Assembly (NCBI GenBank): GCA_963971575.1
Contig: OZ020611.1
Span: 49,981,466 to 50,045,465 of the forward strand
Direction of reading: 5' to 3'
DNA length: 64,000 bases
Source of the DNA: Liopterus haemorrhoidalis
Lineage: Eukaryota; Arthropoda; Insecta; Coleoptera; Dytiscidae
In this document: one piece after another, positions 44,515-55,410 of the stretch
Numbering within the stretch: the stretch's first letter is position 1
How the letters are laid out: every line of letters starts with the position of its first letter
The notes under the pieces: generated by a model
The model's database searches: none
What the model was told of the DNA's origin: nothing
Seen by the model: only the letters and a program-made list of their open reading frames with translations
Made by a program: the position numbers and the translations under genes

Positions 44515-44780
44515 AATTGTAGTGAATTATGAATTTTCACACAATTCTGGGTTTCAGAGGTATTTAGTAAAGGATATTTTTAGCTGTGATCGTTCATTTG
44601 TTACCCAAATGAAAACTTCATCAATAGCATGTAAACAGGGCAGCCGCGCGTACTTCAATCGCCCGTGTGTAAACATACACAAGACCATCCCCCACTAGAA
44701 TCGAACTCAAATTGCACAGGTGCACAAACTTTCTTCGACACCTGCGGTATTTGGGTTCGACTCTAGCAAAGAGGGTCCCA
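44515..44780 (-). repeat. HINE-A 3'-end fragment with tRNA-like words
   Basis: ATGAATTTTCACACAATTCT, then GGGTTTCAGAGGTATTTAGT corresponds to the palindrome and inner repeat of HINE-A. At 44690-44770 there are two tRNA-like B-box words in opposite orientation (TCGAACTC and GGGTTCGACTC). The body is too diverged for a confident extent. Confidence 0.5.
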
Positions 44781-44822
44781 CGTGTTGATTTTCACACATT
44801 TCAGGATTTTGTAGGTATTTAA

Positions 44823-46396
44823 CCGTTAACCGACTATATGAATTTTGTCAGCCATCAGTTGTCTCGACGCTTTACCGGCGCTTGTAGTAAAACCGTTATA
44901 TTTTTTGTGATTTGATATAAAAAAACTCGAAAATAAAAGATATAAATAGTGCATAAAGTATATCTATTATAATTTAAATTATTTATTAACACAATTATTA
45001 CATATCAAATTTGAATGATCACAAACATTTTTCTTACAATATGCGCAATGTTGAAAAATTTGTCTTTTCGATTCACATAAATGGCATTGCGCTCGGTGTT
45101 TCTTTTTTGGTTATGAGTTTGGTTAAGGTTCGTCCAGACCACATAATGTAGCAATATTCTTCTTCAAAGATTTACTCCGTATGTTTGAAAGCAGTCGCTG
45201 AAATTGATCCATGATTAATTCTTCCATTGCCTTTACAATTAGTTCCATTGTTTATAAATATTTGTACGGATTATATATCCTACTAATCCAGCTATATCCA
45301 ATAAATTCATAAAAAAGCCATAGGCCATCTAGTACACTTTCTTTTACAGGTATACGATCGTAACATCTTATCCATTAGATCAGTTCCGCCTTTAGATTTG
45401 TTATAATCTATTATTATTTCAGGTTTTTGTTTATTTTCTGTCAAAGCATCATCGTGAAGCATAGAAGATAGTAATATAACAGCTCTACCCTTTTTTGGCA
45501 CGTAGGAGACTAATGTGAGTGCTTGTTAAACCCAAAAATTGAAGAAAATTCTTCCCGGGAACGATTTGCCTGAAAATTATTTGAAATATATTGCTTATTT
45601 TTTCGAAGTGTTCCTAACAATGTGAGTCCAGAACTTTTAAGATTCAAAGCCAATTGTTTTGTAGTAAAAAAATTATCGCACGTCACATTTCGATTGGTGT
45701 GATAATATGGTGTACTCAACTTTTCAACAAGCTTTTCTCCGAGATTTGTCGCTAGTTCGTTACCCTCTTTATCTAAATAAGGAACTCCGCCTAGAGGATA
45801 TCCATTTTCTGAATCATTGATCCAAAATATTTTCATACCATATTTTTCTGGTTTTGATGGCATATATTGTTTGAATGGGCATTTCCCATCGTAACCAACT
45901 AATTGTTCATCTACAGTTATATTAGAACCTGGCATATAATATTTTCCGAGATTTTTATTTAGACCCTCCCAAACGTCTCTTATACAAGCCAGTTTATCAG
46001 TTGCTCGTCTCTGTGGTCTGGAATTTTTATCATCGAATCTCATAAAACGTATTATCTCTTTGAATCTGTATTTTGGCATAGTAGCTCGAAATATTGGAGG
46101 TCCATTTATTACTCCACAAACGATCAACGCTTACATCTGAGGATTTTAAATGTCCAGCAGTTAGAACGCCACCAGCGCCGCTAAGGCGCCATGTAGACGG
46201 ATGACGTAGTTTTTAACAAAATATAAAATTTATAATGTTATAGTGAACATTAAGCGAATTTTATAATGAATTCTATATTACAACATTTCATCGGAAGGGT
46301 ACTAAAAAGGATTTTCTTAAATATTGATAATAAGGAGTTAAAATTATTAGTTTAATTATCATAGCGCCTCTCAGGCGTCATATAAGAGGTTAACGG
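44823..46396 (-). mobile_element. piggyBac element with TTAA duplication
   Basis: CCGTTAACC and GGTTAACGG are the ends, and TTAA flanks both (44819-44822, 46397-46400). Subterminal GGCGCC-type words (GCGCCGCTAAGGCGCC near 46175, GCGCCTCTCAGGCGTC near 46364, ACCGGCGCTTGTAG near 44875) repeat. The minus strand carries most of a transposase. At about 1.57 kb it lacks the N-terminal coding part. It lies inside HINE-A copy 5. Confidence 0.85.
44979..46127 (-). pseudogene. piggyBac transposase, N-terminally truncated, frameshifted
   Basis: Minus strand: PIFRATMPKYRFKEIIRFMR, then NITVDEQLVGYDGKCPFKQY with the first catalytic Asp, NVTCDNFFTTKQLALNLKSS with the second, and after a break near 45505 NKSKGGTDLMDKMLRSYTCK with the third (all three catalytic Asp remain). 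After further frame changes the cysteine-rich tail CHLCESKRQIFQHCAYCKK, VCDHSNLICNNC ends at TAA 44979. Family proteins have about 550-600 residues; the N-terminal ~100 or more are missing. Two or more frame breaks make it inactive, but motif preservation suggests a recent death. Confidence 0.85.
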
Positions 46397-47662
46397 TTAA
46401 TAAGTGTAACAATCCAACATAATACTGGATGTCTAGGAATATTTGTTGTTCTATAATGACATCAAAATCAATTATTATTTGATAATCATTTTATCCGTTA
46501 TTTGAGTACTAAGAGCTTCAATTTAATTTTTTTAAACAAAATTAAAAGAAATTTTCACAATACAATTTAAATTAAAAAATCCCAGCGCGTTTTTCTGCTT
46601 TTGCTTCGTATTCAAGTCTTCATTAAATTAATAAGAAATATATGAATAAATGCCTTCAATTTTTTCAATTTCAGAAACATATTTTTCACTATTAACAATG
46701 TGTTATTTGTTTTATAAGTATTTTATTACTATAAATGATGTATTCCTCTTTGAAACCTTAAAAACAAAAAACTAAAAGAAGTCTAACAATAGCTTGAATC
46801 GCGACATCTAATAGTGGGCGGAGCCTAATGAATACCAAACACTACACTCCACAAACTCTGTTCTCAGCTGTTATTTTTTATTTATTTTTTTTTATTATAT
46901 TATTAATTATAAAAAAAAAACACACTAATTTAGATATAAATACAAAAAATTTATAACATTGTTAGCCATAATTTAACAATGAATTAAAAAAATTATTATT
47001 TTTGTTAAAAACACAACAATTGTAATATTTTCCAAAACCGAAATCTAATCAAAAATCCCTCTGATACGTTTCCGGTTTAGATCAATGTACAATAATGAGA
47101 TTTTTTTCAGATTTTTAGATCAACCCTTCTGGGAAATAGGGTGGGGGACAAAAGTTTTTTCACAAAAATTGCATCACAAAAATTTATTTTTGTAAAATAA
47201 AAATATGCTTGTTTCTCTACGCATTTTGTGGTTTCATTTGAAACCCAACTCAAAATTATTATTTTTTTTTTTCAATGAATACATATTTTTTTATATTTAT
47301 ATCTTGATGTGTTTTTTCTTGGGTTTTTTTGAACTCTCAGTATTATTCCTATATGTGGGTCAAAGAGTTATACAAGCATGCCAAATTTCAACTTTCTGTG
47401 TTCAGCCGTTTGGCTACACTTTCTTCTGTACAGACAGTCAATCCTGGTTTATAATAACTCCATAACATAGCGCATACGTAATGGAACAATGGATTTGACC
47501 CTTCAAAATATCTGTTTATAATAAACAGGACAAAGAAAAGAGTGTAATTTTTATGCTTATGTATACATAACATATCTATTATAAACCAGGCTTCAGACAG
47601 ATAGACACATGAGTAACGTTATAAGGTTTTTTTGGTGATCATACCTACAGAACTCTAAAAAA

Positions 47663-48427
47663 CCAACTTGTTCATTTTTATGTGCATCGATTACTTTGTT
47701 AAAAAGAGCACAATATATTTTAAAAATAAAACAGTCTTTCTCAACATTTTTAAAATCTAATTCTATACAAATGTTATAGTGCTAAACTTGAAAAAATATG
47801 TTACCAAATAATATTTATTATACAGGCTGCCAATTAAAATCCAAACGGGTTGAATTTGTTTAATATATATTTAGTGCAATACATTAACCTTTATAGCTTA
47901 TGATTAAAAATTTTATGTCTAATAATTCTATTGACTCGTTGTAACAAGAGTGCTATAAATGATAATAATTTTGTAATATTTAGCTTCATATTTGTTGCAA
48001 TTGGTCAATATTATTTGTTGGATCAGTATTTCATCTTTTTTTAGCGTCAAAATAAAATTTTATTGTGTAAGAAAAGCAGTAAATTTAAAAATCACATCTC
48101 TCCATTTTCTTACAAGTGGCGCAGATCATACCCATTATGCACCATTGTTACTAGGTTTTTACACTACCTTTACAATTTATTACTACTACGTTTTTCAGTA
48201 CAATTTTATAATTATTTTAATTTAAAAATTGGTTAAGAATAGACCATGTTGGAATTACCACTGACGTTCGAAAGGTTCATTTATAGTCTGTGTTAATTAC
48301 CACCAGTAATAAAAATGTGTACATAGTACTTAAAACCATAATGATTAATTATTATTAGATACAAATAAAATAAAATATTTAGTGAACATAGTTTTCTTTA
48401 CTTGAAAAATTTATGTTTAAAAATACT
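47663..48427. other. No gene seen
   Basis: AT-rich, no recognised motif. Confidence 0.4.
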
Positions 48428-48770
48428 ACTTCATCTGAAAATTTTATTAAGGGGAGATCAAACAATATAGTTCTCAAAAGTTTCTAATAGGAAACTAACA
48501 ACCTGAAATAAAATTAGTAACAATTTATATATCAAATTATGCAGCGAACTGAATGAACTAGAATGAAACTTTAGCTACAATTTGCCCCATCGTAGGTAAA
48601 TATTTGTCGATCGATGTTTATAGAAGATGGTATCCTTAACAAAATTTGCTTATTTACAATTATAAAATATTTTTTTACAATTCAAAATATCACATTAATT
48701 ATTTTCCCATAATTTTATTTCAGATTGTTAGAAAGATTACTGTTGTATAAGAAAAAGTTGAAAACTATGG
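48428..48770. repeat. Foldback element, third copy of the 14960-15700 family
   Basis: GGAAACTAACAACCTGAAAT at the left and the complement, ATTTTATTTCAGATTGTTAG, at the right form inverted arms. The spacer of about 150 bp is shorter than at 15 kb. Confidence 0.65.
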
Positions 48771-48859
48771 TGTTTGGTTGGACCTCCGTAAGTTTGGTTC
48801 CTTATCATAACTCGGTAATATTGGATAGAGTTAGGATGTAAGGGTCCTTTCTTTAAAAG

Positions 48860-49413
48860 CGACAGAAGACTTATTTCTCCCACCTATGTTCCAGAGGGGT
48901 TAGTTTAAAAATCTAAAAAAATCTCAATAAAGTGATGTGAACTAAAATAGTTCAACAGGATTTTTTGATCAGATTATTTCTTTGAAAAGCATCAAATGAT
49001 TTGAGTTCTTTAGAAATTATTTTTTAAATAAATTTATCGTGAACTAGGTATCAGAAGAATGCGCTTAAGATTTAAAAAATTTAAAAAAATTAAGGAACAA
49101 AAAGATTTTTTTAATCTATTAGACCACAAATTTTATTAAAATTGTAACATTTTTTTTTTGTTTCTCAACCTGTAACCCATAGAAATTGATCTAAAAATCT
49201 GAAAAATTACTAAAATTTAAATAATAAAAACCGGAATAGATTAACACGAATTTTTGATCAAATAATTTTTTCGAATGATCGCAGTTTTTGTATTTCAAAA
49301 ATCATGAAAGATATTAAATGAAAACCCAGACATTCAGATTTCGGGCCGCGATCATTTAGTTATCTACGAAATCCAGAACATGTGTGACAATTCACACTTA
49401 ACATCAATTTTTT
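48860..49413 (+). mobile_element. HINE-A copy 6, truncated and partly duplicated
   Basis: The block with TTTTTGATCAGATTAT and its context appears twice (about 48890-49000 and 49160-49280), so an internal duplication has occurred. The 3' end has GTGTGACAATTCACAC and TTAACATCAATTTTTT. The 5' end with (GTCT)n is missing. Confidence 0.6.
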
Positions 49414-50689
49414 CCTTATTGTCTTCATTAGGGTCGATGATTCTACACCAGGGATGGCAATGACAGTTTGGTTTATCTGGTAGGAAGTTGTACAGGTTTA
49501 TGGCCATGACTCAAAACAAAACAACATTCAGCACAGTGGAAAAGACCAGCTTCATCAAGGACTAAAAAATGCAAGCATGTGAAAAACAATGTGTAGAGAA
49601 TGACGACTGTTTTTTTTTTATGGCAAAGGAATCTTCCAGAAATAATTCAAGCTAGCGAGCCACACCGCCAATTCACAGTTCCACTGCGATGCTTGAAGGT
49701 GCCATCGTGAAGATGTTAAACGAAAAAGAGCCGAAATTTGAAAAAACTGGGTTCTTCATCAAACCAACCCGTTCGTCCGCAATGCGTTCCATGCACAGCA
49801 TCAAGAATTCGATGATCGTTTTCCACCTTATTCATCTAGCAATTGAGATAGCGCTGAAACCGGTTCATAAATACGCAAAGGAACTACTTCTAATGTGACA
49901 GTGACCGGTAACCAATATCGTAAAAATGTCCAATACGCTGGTGAAAACTGCACAAAAATTGGTTCAGGTGCAGTTTTAAGGGAACCTAAAGATAGACGTT
50001 TTCTTTTATACATTCACTTCTTTTAGATCTTTTTCAACAATGTTTAAATATGGAGTCTGTTTAATAATTAACAGGACGCCATTAAAATTAAAAAATTCAA
50101 GTTTTCTTCTATTTTCCGTTTTGAGGATAAAAAATTATTGGCACTCAAAAGATTTGAAAATGAAAAGATTTTTATTGTAATATATTAAAAAGAAGTAACT
50201 GCTGAGAATCAGCCATCGACCTGTGTAATTTGCGATTATAGTCAACTCTTGTCAGTTCGCTAAACGAACAGCAAGCGAAATACTGCGATCTGTAAGTCAA
50301 CATAATCAAATCCAAAATCCTCCCATTATTAATTTAAATACTCTTTACAATTAAATTATAAGAATAACGGTTATATGACATATTGGAATTTTGGATCGTC
50401 CCAACGCTGAAATTATCCAGGGAATGCTGCCAACCTTAAAAAAAAGGACCGAGCAAAAATACCGTATCTTACAGAAAACTACATAGACAAAAGTTAAAGA
50501 AGGAAGAAGACCTGAAGGTGCAAAAAGCTTTCGTTTATGTAAGCCAAAAATTCAACTAACTAAGAAGAGGTCCAGGAAGACGAAGGATAATTACCTGATA
50601 TGGTAACCTAAGAAAGTAGTTTGGAGATACATCCACAGAACTATTTCGGAATGCGACAACAGATGAGTCAAAATAAGAAGACTAGCTTG
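49414..50689. other. No gene seen
   Basis: No recognised motif. The right part (50430-50690) is purine-rich on the plus strand and may be a decayed upstream part of the following LINE, but I cannot align it to a domain. Confidence 0.4.
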
Positions 50690-51075
50690 CCATCACTTGT
50701 CATATACGTAAAGTTTATATTATCTAGGCTACATCCAAAAGAATGCAGGCTTTTGAGATGTGGTCTTATCGTAGAATGCTAAAAATTAGCTGGTTTGGCA
50801 AAGTCACAAATGCCGCAATTCTCAGGAGGATGCAGATTGAAATATTAAATAACAACAAGAGCAGGAAGCTGCAATACCTGGATCACTTAATGAGTAAATA
50901 AATATCAGCTCCTACAGCTTATCATGCAGGGTAAAATTGAAGTCAGTTGAGGGCCAGGTAGAAGGACTTCGTGGCTCAAAAATTTGCGACAGTGGTACGG
51001 GAAAACCTTAATAGAACTATTTCGTGCTGCTGTCAATAAAACTATGTTAGCCAGAATAATAACCAACATTTGCTA
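50690..51075 (+). pseudogene. LINE ORF2 C-terminal fragment
   Basis: Plus strand, mixed frames: KRMQAFEMWSYRRMLKISW, AILRRMQIEILNNNKSRKLQ, YLDHLM, YQLLQLIMQGKIE, GPGRRTSWLKNLRQWYGK and TLIELFRAAVNKTMLARII. MLKISW..V.N...LRRM and GPGRR..SWLKNLR.W are characteristic of an insect LINE annotated in many genomes as a CFDP2-like or endonuclease-reverse transcriptase protein. RT motifs are missing; several frameshifts exist. Confidence 0.75.
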
Positions 51076-51139
51076 AGCGGATAGGGCACCAGAAGAAGAT
51101 GAAGAAAGAGAACAGAGAACAGAGAACACGACGCAAGTA

Positions 51140-51872
51140 CGAGGGAAAGCCAGTAATTATGTCACAAAAGGCTATTAAAAAAATACTCAAAGAAATACGT
51201 AGCCGAAAACAACTTTTATTTTTAAACAAGTGTTCACCAACAATAATACACTTCTTCCATCGCTTTATCAATGACACAATGCCTGCTGTATAAAACTCTT
51301 TGGGCTGCAGTCTCAGTCACATGCGTATCTCTCGTTCAACATCGTTATTACCCGCGAAACGTTTGACGCCATGATGCTTCTTTGTAGACCAAACCATGTG
51401 AACATCCTATTGCAGTTGCTATGATGTCTATTGTAATCCGCCTGTTAGCTCGAACCATCTCGTCCACCCGTCGAATTGTTGCATTATTTGCCATCTGAAC
51501 GCCCCGTGCTGCGCCCCGCACAGTTCAGTGTTCGTCAACAACTTTTAAGCGCCATTGTATTTCTCGACCCAGTTGTAGACTGCTTAACGCGACAAACACT
51601 CTTCACTGTAAACAGGATACATTTCCTTATGGATATCCTTTGCAGGAAGTTCTTTTGCCCACAAAAAACGCACAACAGCACGTTGCTCTTCCGCAGTATA
51701 CTCTTCGAGCACGATCGTCATTTTCACTCTGCCTGCGCACGCACACGGCAACTGTCACTTAAGTGTTATCAAGCTGGATTGTGCTGCCACCTAATGACAC
51801 TTTTGGAAATAGCTTACTGCTATTTTCAGCTTTCCAACATCAGTTTGTGACCTAATTACTGACTGCCCCTCG
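51140..51872 (-). mobile_element. mariner deletion derivative, 733 bp
   Basis: Ends CGAGGGAAAGCCAGTAATTA and the complement of TAATTACTGACTGCCCCTCG, with TA on both sides (51138-51139, 51873-51874). The minus strand carries the transposase N-terminus near the right end and the C-terminus near the left; the catalytic centre is deleted. Confidence 0.8.
51200..51721 (-). pseudogene. mariner (SETMAR-like HTH) transposase, internally deleted
   Basis: ATG 51721 starts MTIVLEEYTAEEQRAVVRFL, WAKELPAKDIHKEMYPVYSE and AVYNWVEKYNGA, the HTH domain of mariner transposases in the Mos1/SETMAR group (EQR..I.FL..E......I...L...YG). It then decays (HVTETAAQRVLYS) and resumes with MSLIKRWKKCIIVGEHLFKN, the conserved C-terminus. 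Second and third catalytic motifs are missing, with several stops in between. Confidence 0.7.
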
Positions 51873-51874
51873 TA

Positions 51875-52797
51875 TATCAAAAGGAAATATAATTAATCCA
51901 TTCGCCTGCGCAGGCAGAAATAACTGCAGATTTATCACCTACACATGCAGGTATATGTACTTGACATGGACCTGTTCAGGCATACCTGACATATATGCTT
52001 GTACGTGTGTAATGGGTTTAAGGCAAAATTACAGATTTTATATACGTGATTTATTGAACGTATCTTTTAATCTTAACCTGAATGAAATCTATGCGTTCTA
52101 TGCGTTTTTACGTGCATCATATCTCAAAAATAATGACTTTAATAGATCAGGTGCTAAATACTCTAGATATCTTTCAGAGAATTGAAATAAAATAATTTCA
52201 AATCAATGTTAAGCCGTCAGTATCGATTACGAATCAAGTTATGCTCCTCAGTTTATCGCCGACATTATATAGAACATTCCATTAGTGCCTTTAACACACA
52301 AAACAAAAAATATTAATCGACATATAAATTGAAAATGATCACATTCCTTTCTCACGCACTTAGTTACACGTCCGAGAAATTAAAAAACTGATCACAGTGC
52401 AATCTAGATCCATTTAGAAGCGTTTAATAATATTTAATTGAATAAAAATGAATCAGATTATATAAATTAAATATTATTTTTATTGAAAGGTATTTATAAT
52501 TATATATAGTTTATTATTGGAATTAGTTTAATGAAAATTTATAAGGTTAATTTCCGGTGCTGTTTTTAGCTTTTATATGCCGCCTAATCATCCTAACGGT
52601 TCACTTCATATTTTATGTTAAATTTTAGAAAATATTTATTTGTTTTTTTGCGGATCGTGTTTGATGTTTTGCTATTCGGAGAACCAGATACGACCATATG
52701 TTCTGTTTCATCACTCATGTTCTCGTTGATGGTTTAGGAAGGCCACTTCGGAGATATACAACGAATCCGCACGTTACCCCTTCCTCCATTTTACTTT
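51875..52797. other. No gene seen
   Basis: Mixed AT-rich sequence. CCTGCGCAGGCAG near 51905 is a short palindrome. No coding motif. Confidence 0.4.
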
Positions 52798-52799
52798 TA

Positions 52800-53670
52800 G
52801 GTGTACCGGAAAGTTTTTTTTCGTTTATTTGGTATTATTAAAATAGACACAAATCGAGAGAAAAAAATGTACTTTATTGAGTAAAATAGTTACCATTGTG
52901 ATCTATTACACTCTGCCATTTATCAGGAAGAGAAAATATTCTTGTTGTTTTGAAGGAAAAAATTGTTCAAGGCTCATTTTAATATGGTTCATACCTCTAA
53001 GTGTCTTGTTTCTTAAAAAGTGTTCCAGTGACCGAAATAAGTGACAGTCGGAGGGTGAAATACATTCTGGTGAGTAGGGTGGGTGTGTTAGAACCTCCCA
53101 ATCAAGCTCGGAAATTTTTTCACGTATCTTTTTTTTATGAATGAGATCAAGCATTGTCGCCTTGAAGAATAACTCTTCTTCTATTCACAATTTCTGGCCG
53201 ATTTCTGGTCAAGTTCTGATTCAGTCGATCCAATTGTTCACAGTAGAGATCAGAATTAACACTTTGCCCCGGTTTTAACATCTCATAATAAATTATTCCT
53301 TTATAGGGCCTTCCAGATCGAAGTTCATCATCCAAGCATAAATTTCCTGATTTAATTTTTTTAAACCTCTGTTGACATGTGTGTACACTTAGTTTATCAC
53401 CATAAACAGTGCAAATATTTTATGTAGCAACTGTAGCAGATTTTTTTATGGTACTCATACAACATTAAACAGCATAAAAAATGTTTTGATGAAAATTCTT
53501 CCGCCATTTTAAAATGCAAGGGTTTAAAATGAAACGAAAACAATAAATATGTACTCAAGATTACAGAGCTTGATCAAAACGCAAAAGACGTCTGTTTAAT
53601 TCAACGAATAAGTCTTGACTAGTTCGCATACTGCACTAATAATAAAAACGAACAAACTTTCCGGTACACC
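52800..53670 (-). mobile_element. mariner deletion derivative with long TIRs
   Basis: GGTGTACCGGAAAGTTT at the left and its complement at the right, each next to TA, with similarity continuing into TTCGTTT. At 871 bp it is shorter than a full 1.3-kb mariner. The minus strand encodes fused N- and C-terminal parts of the transposase (52906-53460). Confidence 0.85.
52906..53460 (-). pseudogene. mariner transposase with internal deletion
   Basis: From ATG 53460 (MSTIKKSATVAT) one reads TVYGDKLSVHTCQQRFKKIK and DDELRSGRP (end of the HTH domain), then directly YKGIIYYEMLKPGQSVNSDL, QLDRLNQNLTRNRPEIVNRR and VILQGDNA with the second catalytic Asp. After a frame change, KKIREKISELDWEVLTHPPY and SPECISPSDCHLF hold the third Asp (PSD). 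About 100 residues between RSGRP and KGIIYYE, including the first catalytic Asp, are deleted. In-frame stops occur near the start and the frame breaks near 53150. Confidence 0.85.
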
Positions 53671-54084
53671 TAATATATATATACAAAAATAAAATTTTAT
53701 TCGTTAATCTACTTATCAAAAGATTTTATTTTATACCTCACTCAGTATTATTAAAAAATATCGTTCAGCAATGATGATTTAACAGACCCTCCGTAGCGGG
53801 GGCACATTGAAGGATATTGGAAAACATTGCGGGACTATGATTTTTATAAATATGTACCGCATGTAAAATAATTAAAAATTATTATTATTATTATTTTTTT
53901 TTTTTTGTATAATGCCAATCTATGTCAGGATTTTGTACGGCTGACGCCGTTTTTCCTCGCTCATCCAAATTAAGCAGTTATTTTTATCTTCCCACTCTCT
54001 ATCTTTCAGGCTCTTCTCCATGGCCCCATCTACTTCATTATGCCACGGATGCACTTGAAGCTGGCAAGTACTGTTTCAGCACAC

Positions 54085-54845
54085 TTAAGCAAAGCTTTTG
54101 ACACAGCTTTTTACTTAATAAACTCCCCTTTTATAGCTTTGACGACAATAGCTGTGCTATGATTAATTATTTTTTATCCAATCGACAAAAATTTACCCAA
54201 ATTGATGGTCACAAATTTGAACCTCTTCCTCTTCTTCTCGGTGTCCCCCAAATCTCGGTTCTCGGTCCACTACTATTTTTAATTTATATCAATGACTTCT
54301 CCTTTTTCATGGAGTCTTAAACAATCCTTTACGCTGATGATACAACTCTATTAACTGCAAATTCAGACTTAAACTGAAAATGAATCCCTCATCGACAATG
54401 CCAATTTATGGTTTACCAGCAATAAATTGTGCTTGAACGCAAGCAAATCCCAAAACCTACTTGTAACAACTAGACCACATGACTACGACAATCACGCGCA
54501 CGTAACATTCCTTGGTAATCATGCTGATCCCCATCTTTGCTGGGACCAACATACGGAATTTCTCAGTTGTAAAATAAGATCTACTTATTTAATTAGAAAA
54601 TTAAATCGAGAAGTTAATATTGACGTGGTTCTAAAAGCCTGTTACTCTCTTTTTGATTCCCAACTAAGCTATGGCTTATTAATCTGGGGACATTCGCTAG
54701 CTGCCAAGAGAATCTTCGCCCTACAACCCAAAGTTGTGAGAATAATGGCCTCTGCACCTTTCCAAGCCGATTGCCGAGATCTTTTTGTGAAATTCCATAT
54801 AATGTCAACAATACCTACTCTGTATAGTATCTTAGTTAATAAACA
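54085..54845 (+). pseudogene. Jockey/CR1-type LINE reverse transcriptase C-terminal half
   Basis: Plus strand: LSKAFDTAFYLIN, YFLSNRQKFTQIDGHKFEPL, LLGVPQISVLGPLLFLIYIN and LYADDTTLLTANSDL are RT motifs, including the YADD catalytic box near 54328. The following frame (from 54427) gives CLNASKSQNLLVT, DPHLCWDQHTEFLSCKI, SYGLLIWGHSLAAKRIFALQ and KVVRIMASAPFQADCRDLF, the post-RT region. One stop precedes YADD and another follows it. It ends in a (TTA)n tail. Confidence 0.8.
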
Positions 54846-54872
54846 TTATTATTATTATTATTATTATTATTC
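54846..54872. repeat. (TTA)n microsatellite between two LINE ends
   Basis: About nine TTA units, shared as 3' tail by the plus-strand LINE at 54085 and the minus-strand LINE at 54873. Confidence 0.85.
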
Positions 54873-55410
54873 AGACCCGCCACAATTTTCTTGGTCTACC
54901 TCTATTCGACCAGTTGGGTTCCACTCTATCACTAAGTCTATCCATCGTTTCATTTGCTCTCCTAACATGGCCATACCAGATGAATATCTTTTCTCCTATG
55001 CGTGTTAAAATGTTTTTTTCTACAGCCATTCTTCTTTTTATTTCCTTAATTCTGATCCTATCCATTCTTGTGACCCTACAACATCTTCTCCCGTATCCCA
55101 TTTCCGTTGCCGTGATTTTATTTCGAATCCTCTTGTTCATAACTCAGTTCTATGCACCATATGCCATAATACTTTGGACAATAGTTTTGTATATCATAAT
55201 TTTGGTCCTTTTTGTGAGTTTTCTATTCCAGAGATCTGGGTTTAGCTGCTTAATGCATGTTCTTGTTAGTTCCAGTCGATTATTTATTTTTTGTTCCGTT
55301 GATGCATTTTTTGAGATCGTGTATCCAAGATATATGAATAATAAAAATAATAAAATTGAGTTACTGATTAAGATTGGCAATTGGACCAGTTATCAAAGCA
55401 GGCCCTAGGC
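54873..55410 (-). pseudogene. LINE ORF2 C-terminal fragment (GHVRR type)
   Basis: Minus strand: LLFIYLGYTISKNASTEQKI, RTCIKQLNPDLWNRKLTKRT and MIYKTIVQSIMAYGA, then INKITATEMGYGRR-like, RIKEIKRRMAVEKNIL, GEKIFIWYGHVRR and RGRPRKLWR. YLG..I, IYKTIV.S...YGAE, EMD..RR, WYGHV.R, GRPR..W is the C-terminal order of insect endonuclease-reverse transcriptase LINEs, in a different clade from its neighbour. Truncated upstream of about 55410 and frameshifted near 55145. Confidence 0.75.

Larger units (their letters stand above)
44782..47662 (-). mobile_element. HINE-A copy 5, interrupted by piggyBac
   Basis: Left: TTGATTTTCACACATTTCAG and TTTTGTAGGTATTT, the usual palindrome-side end; right: GATCATACCTACAGAACTCT near 47637-47655. 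The piggyBac at 44823-46396 splits it 41 bp from the left end; directly after the second TTAA the HINE sequence continues with TAAGTG. Internal blocks at 47035-47190 match the other copies but with many changes. A tRNA-like block lies at 46785-46865. Confidence 0.7.
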
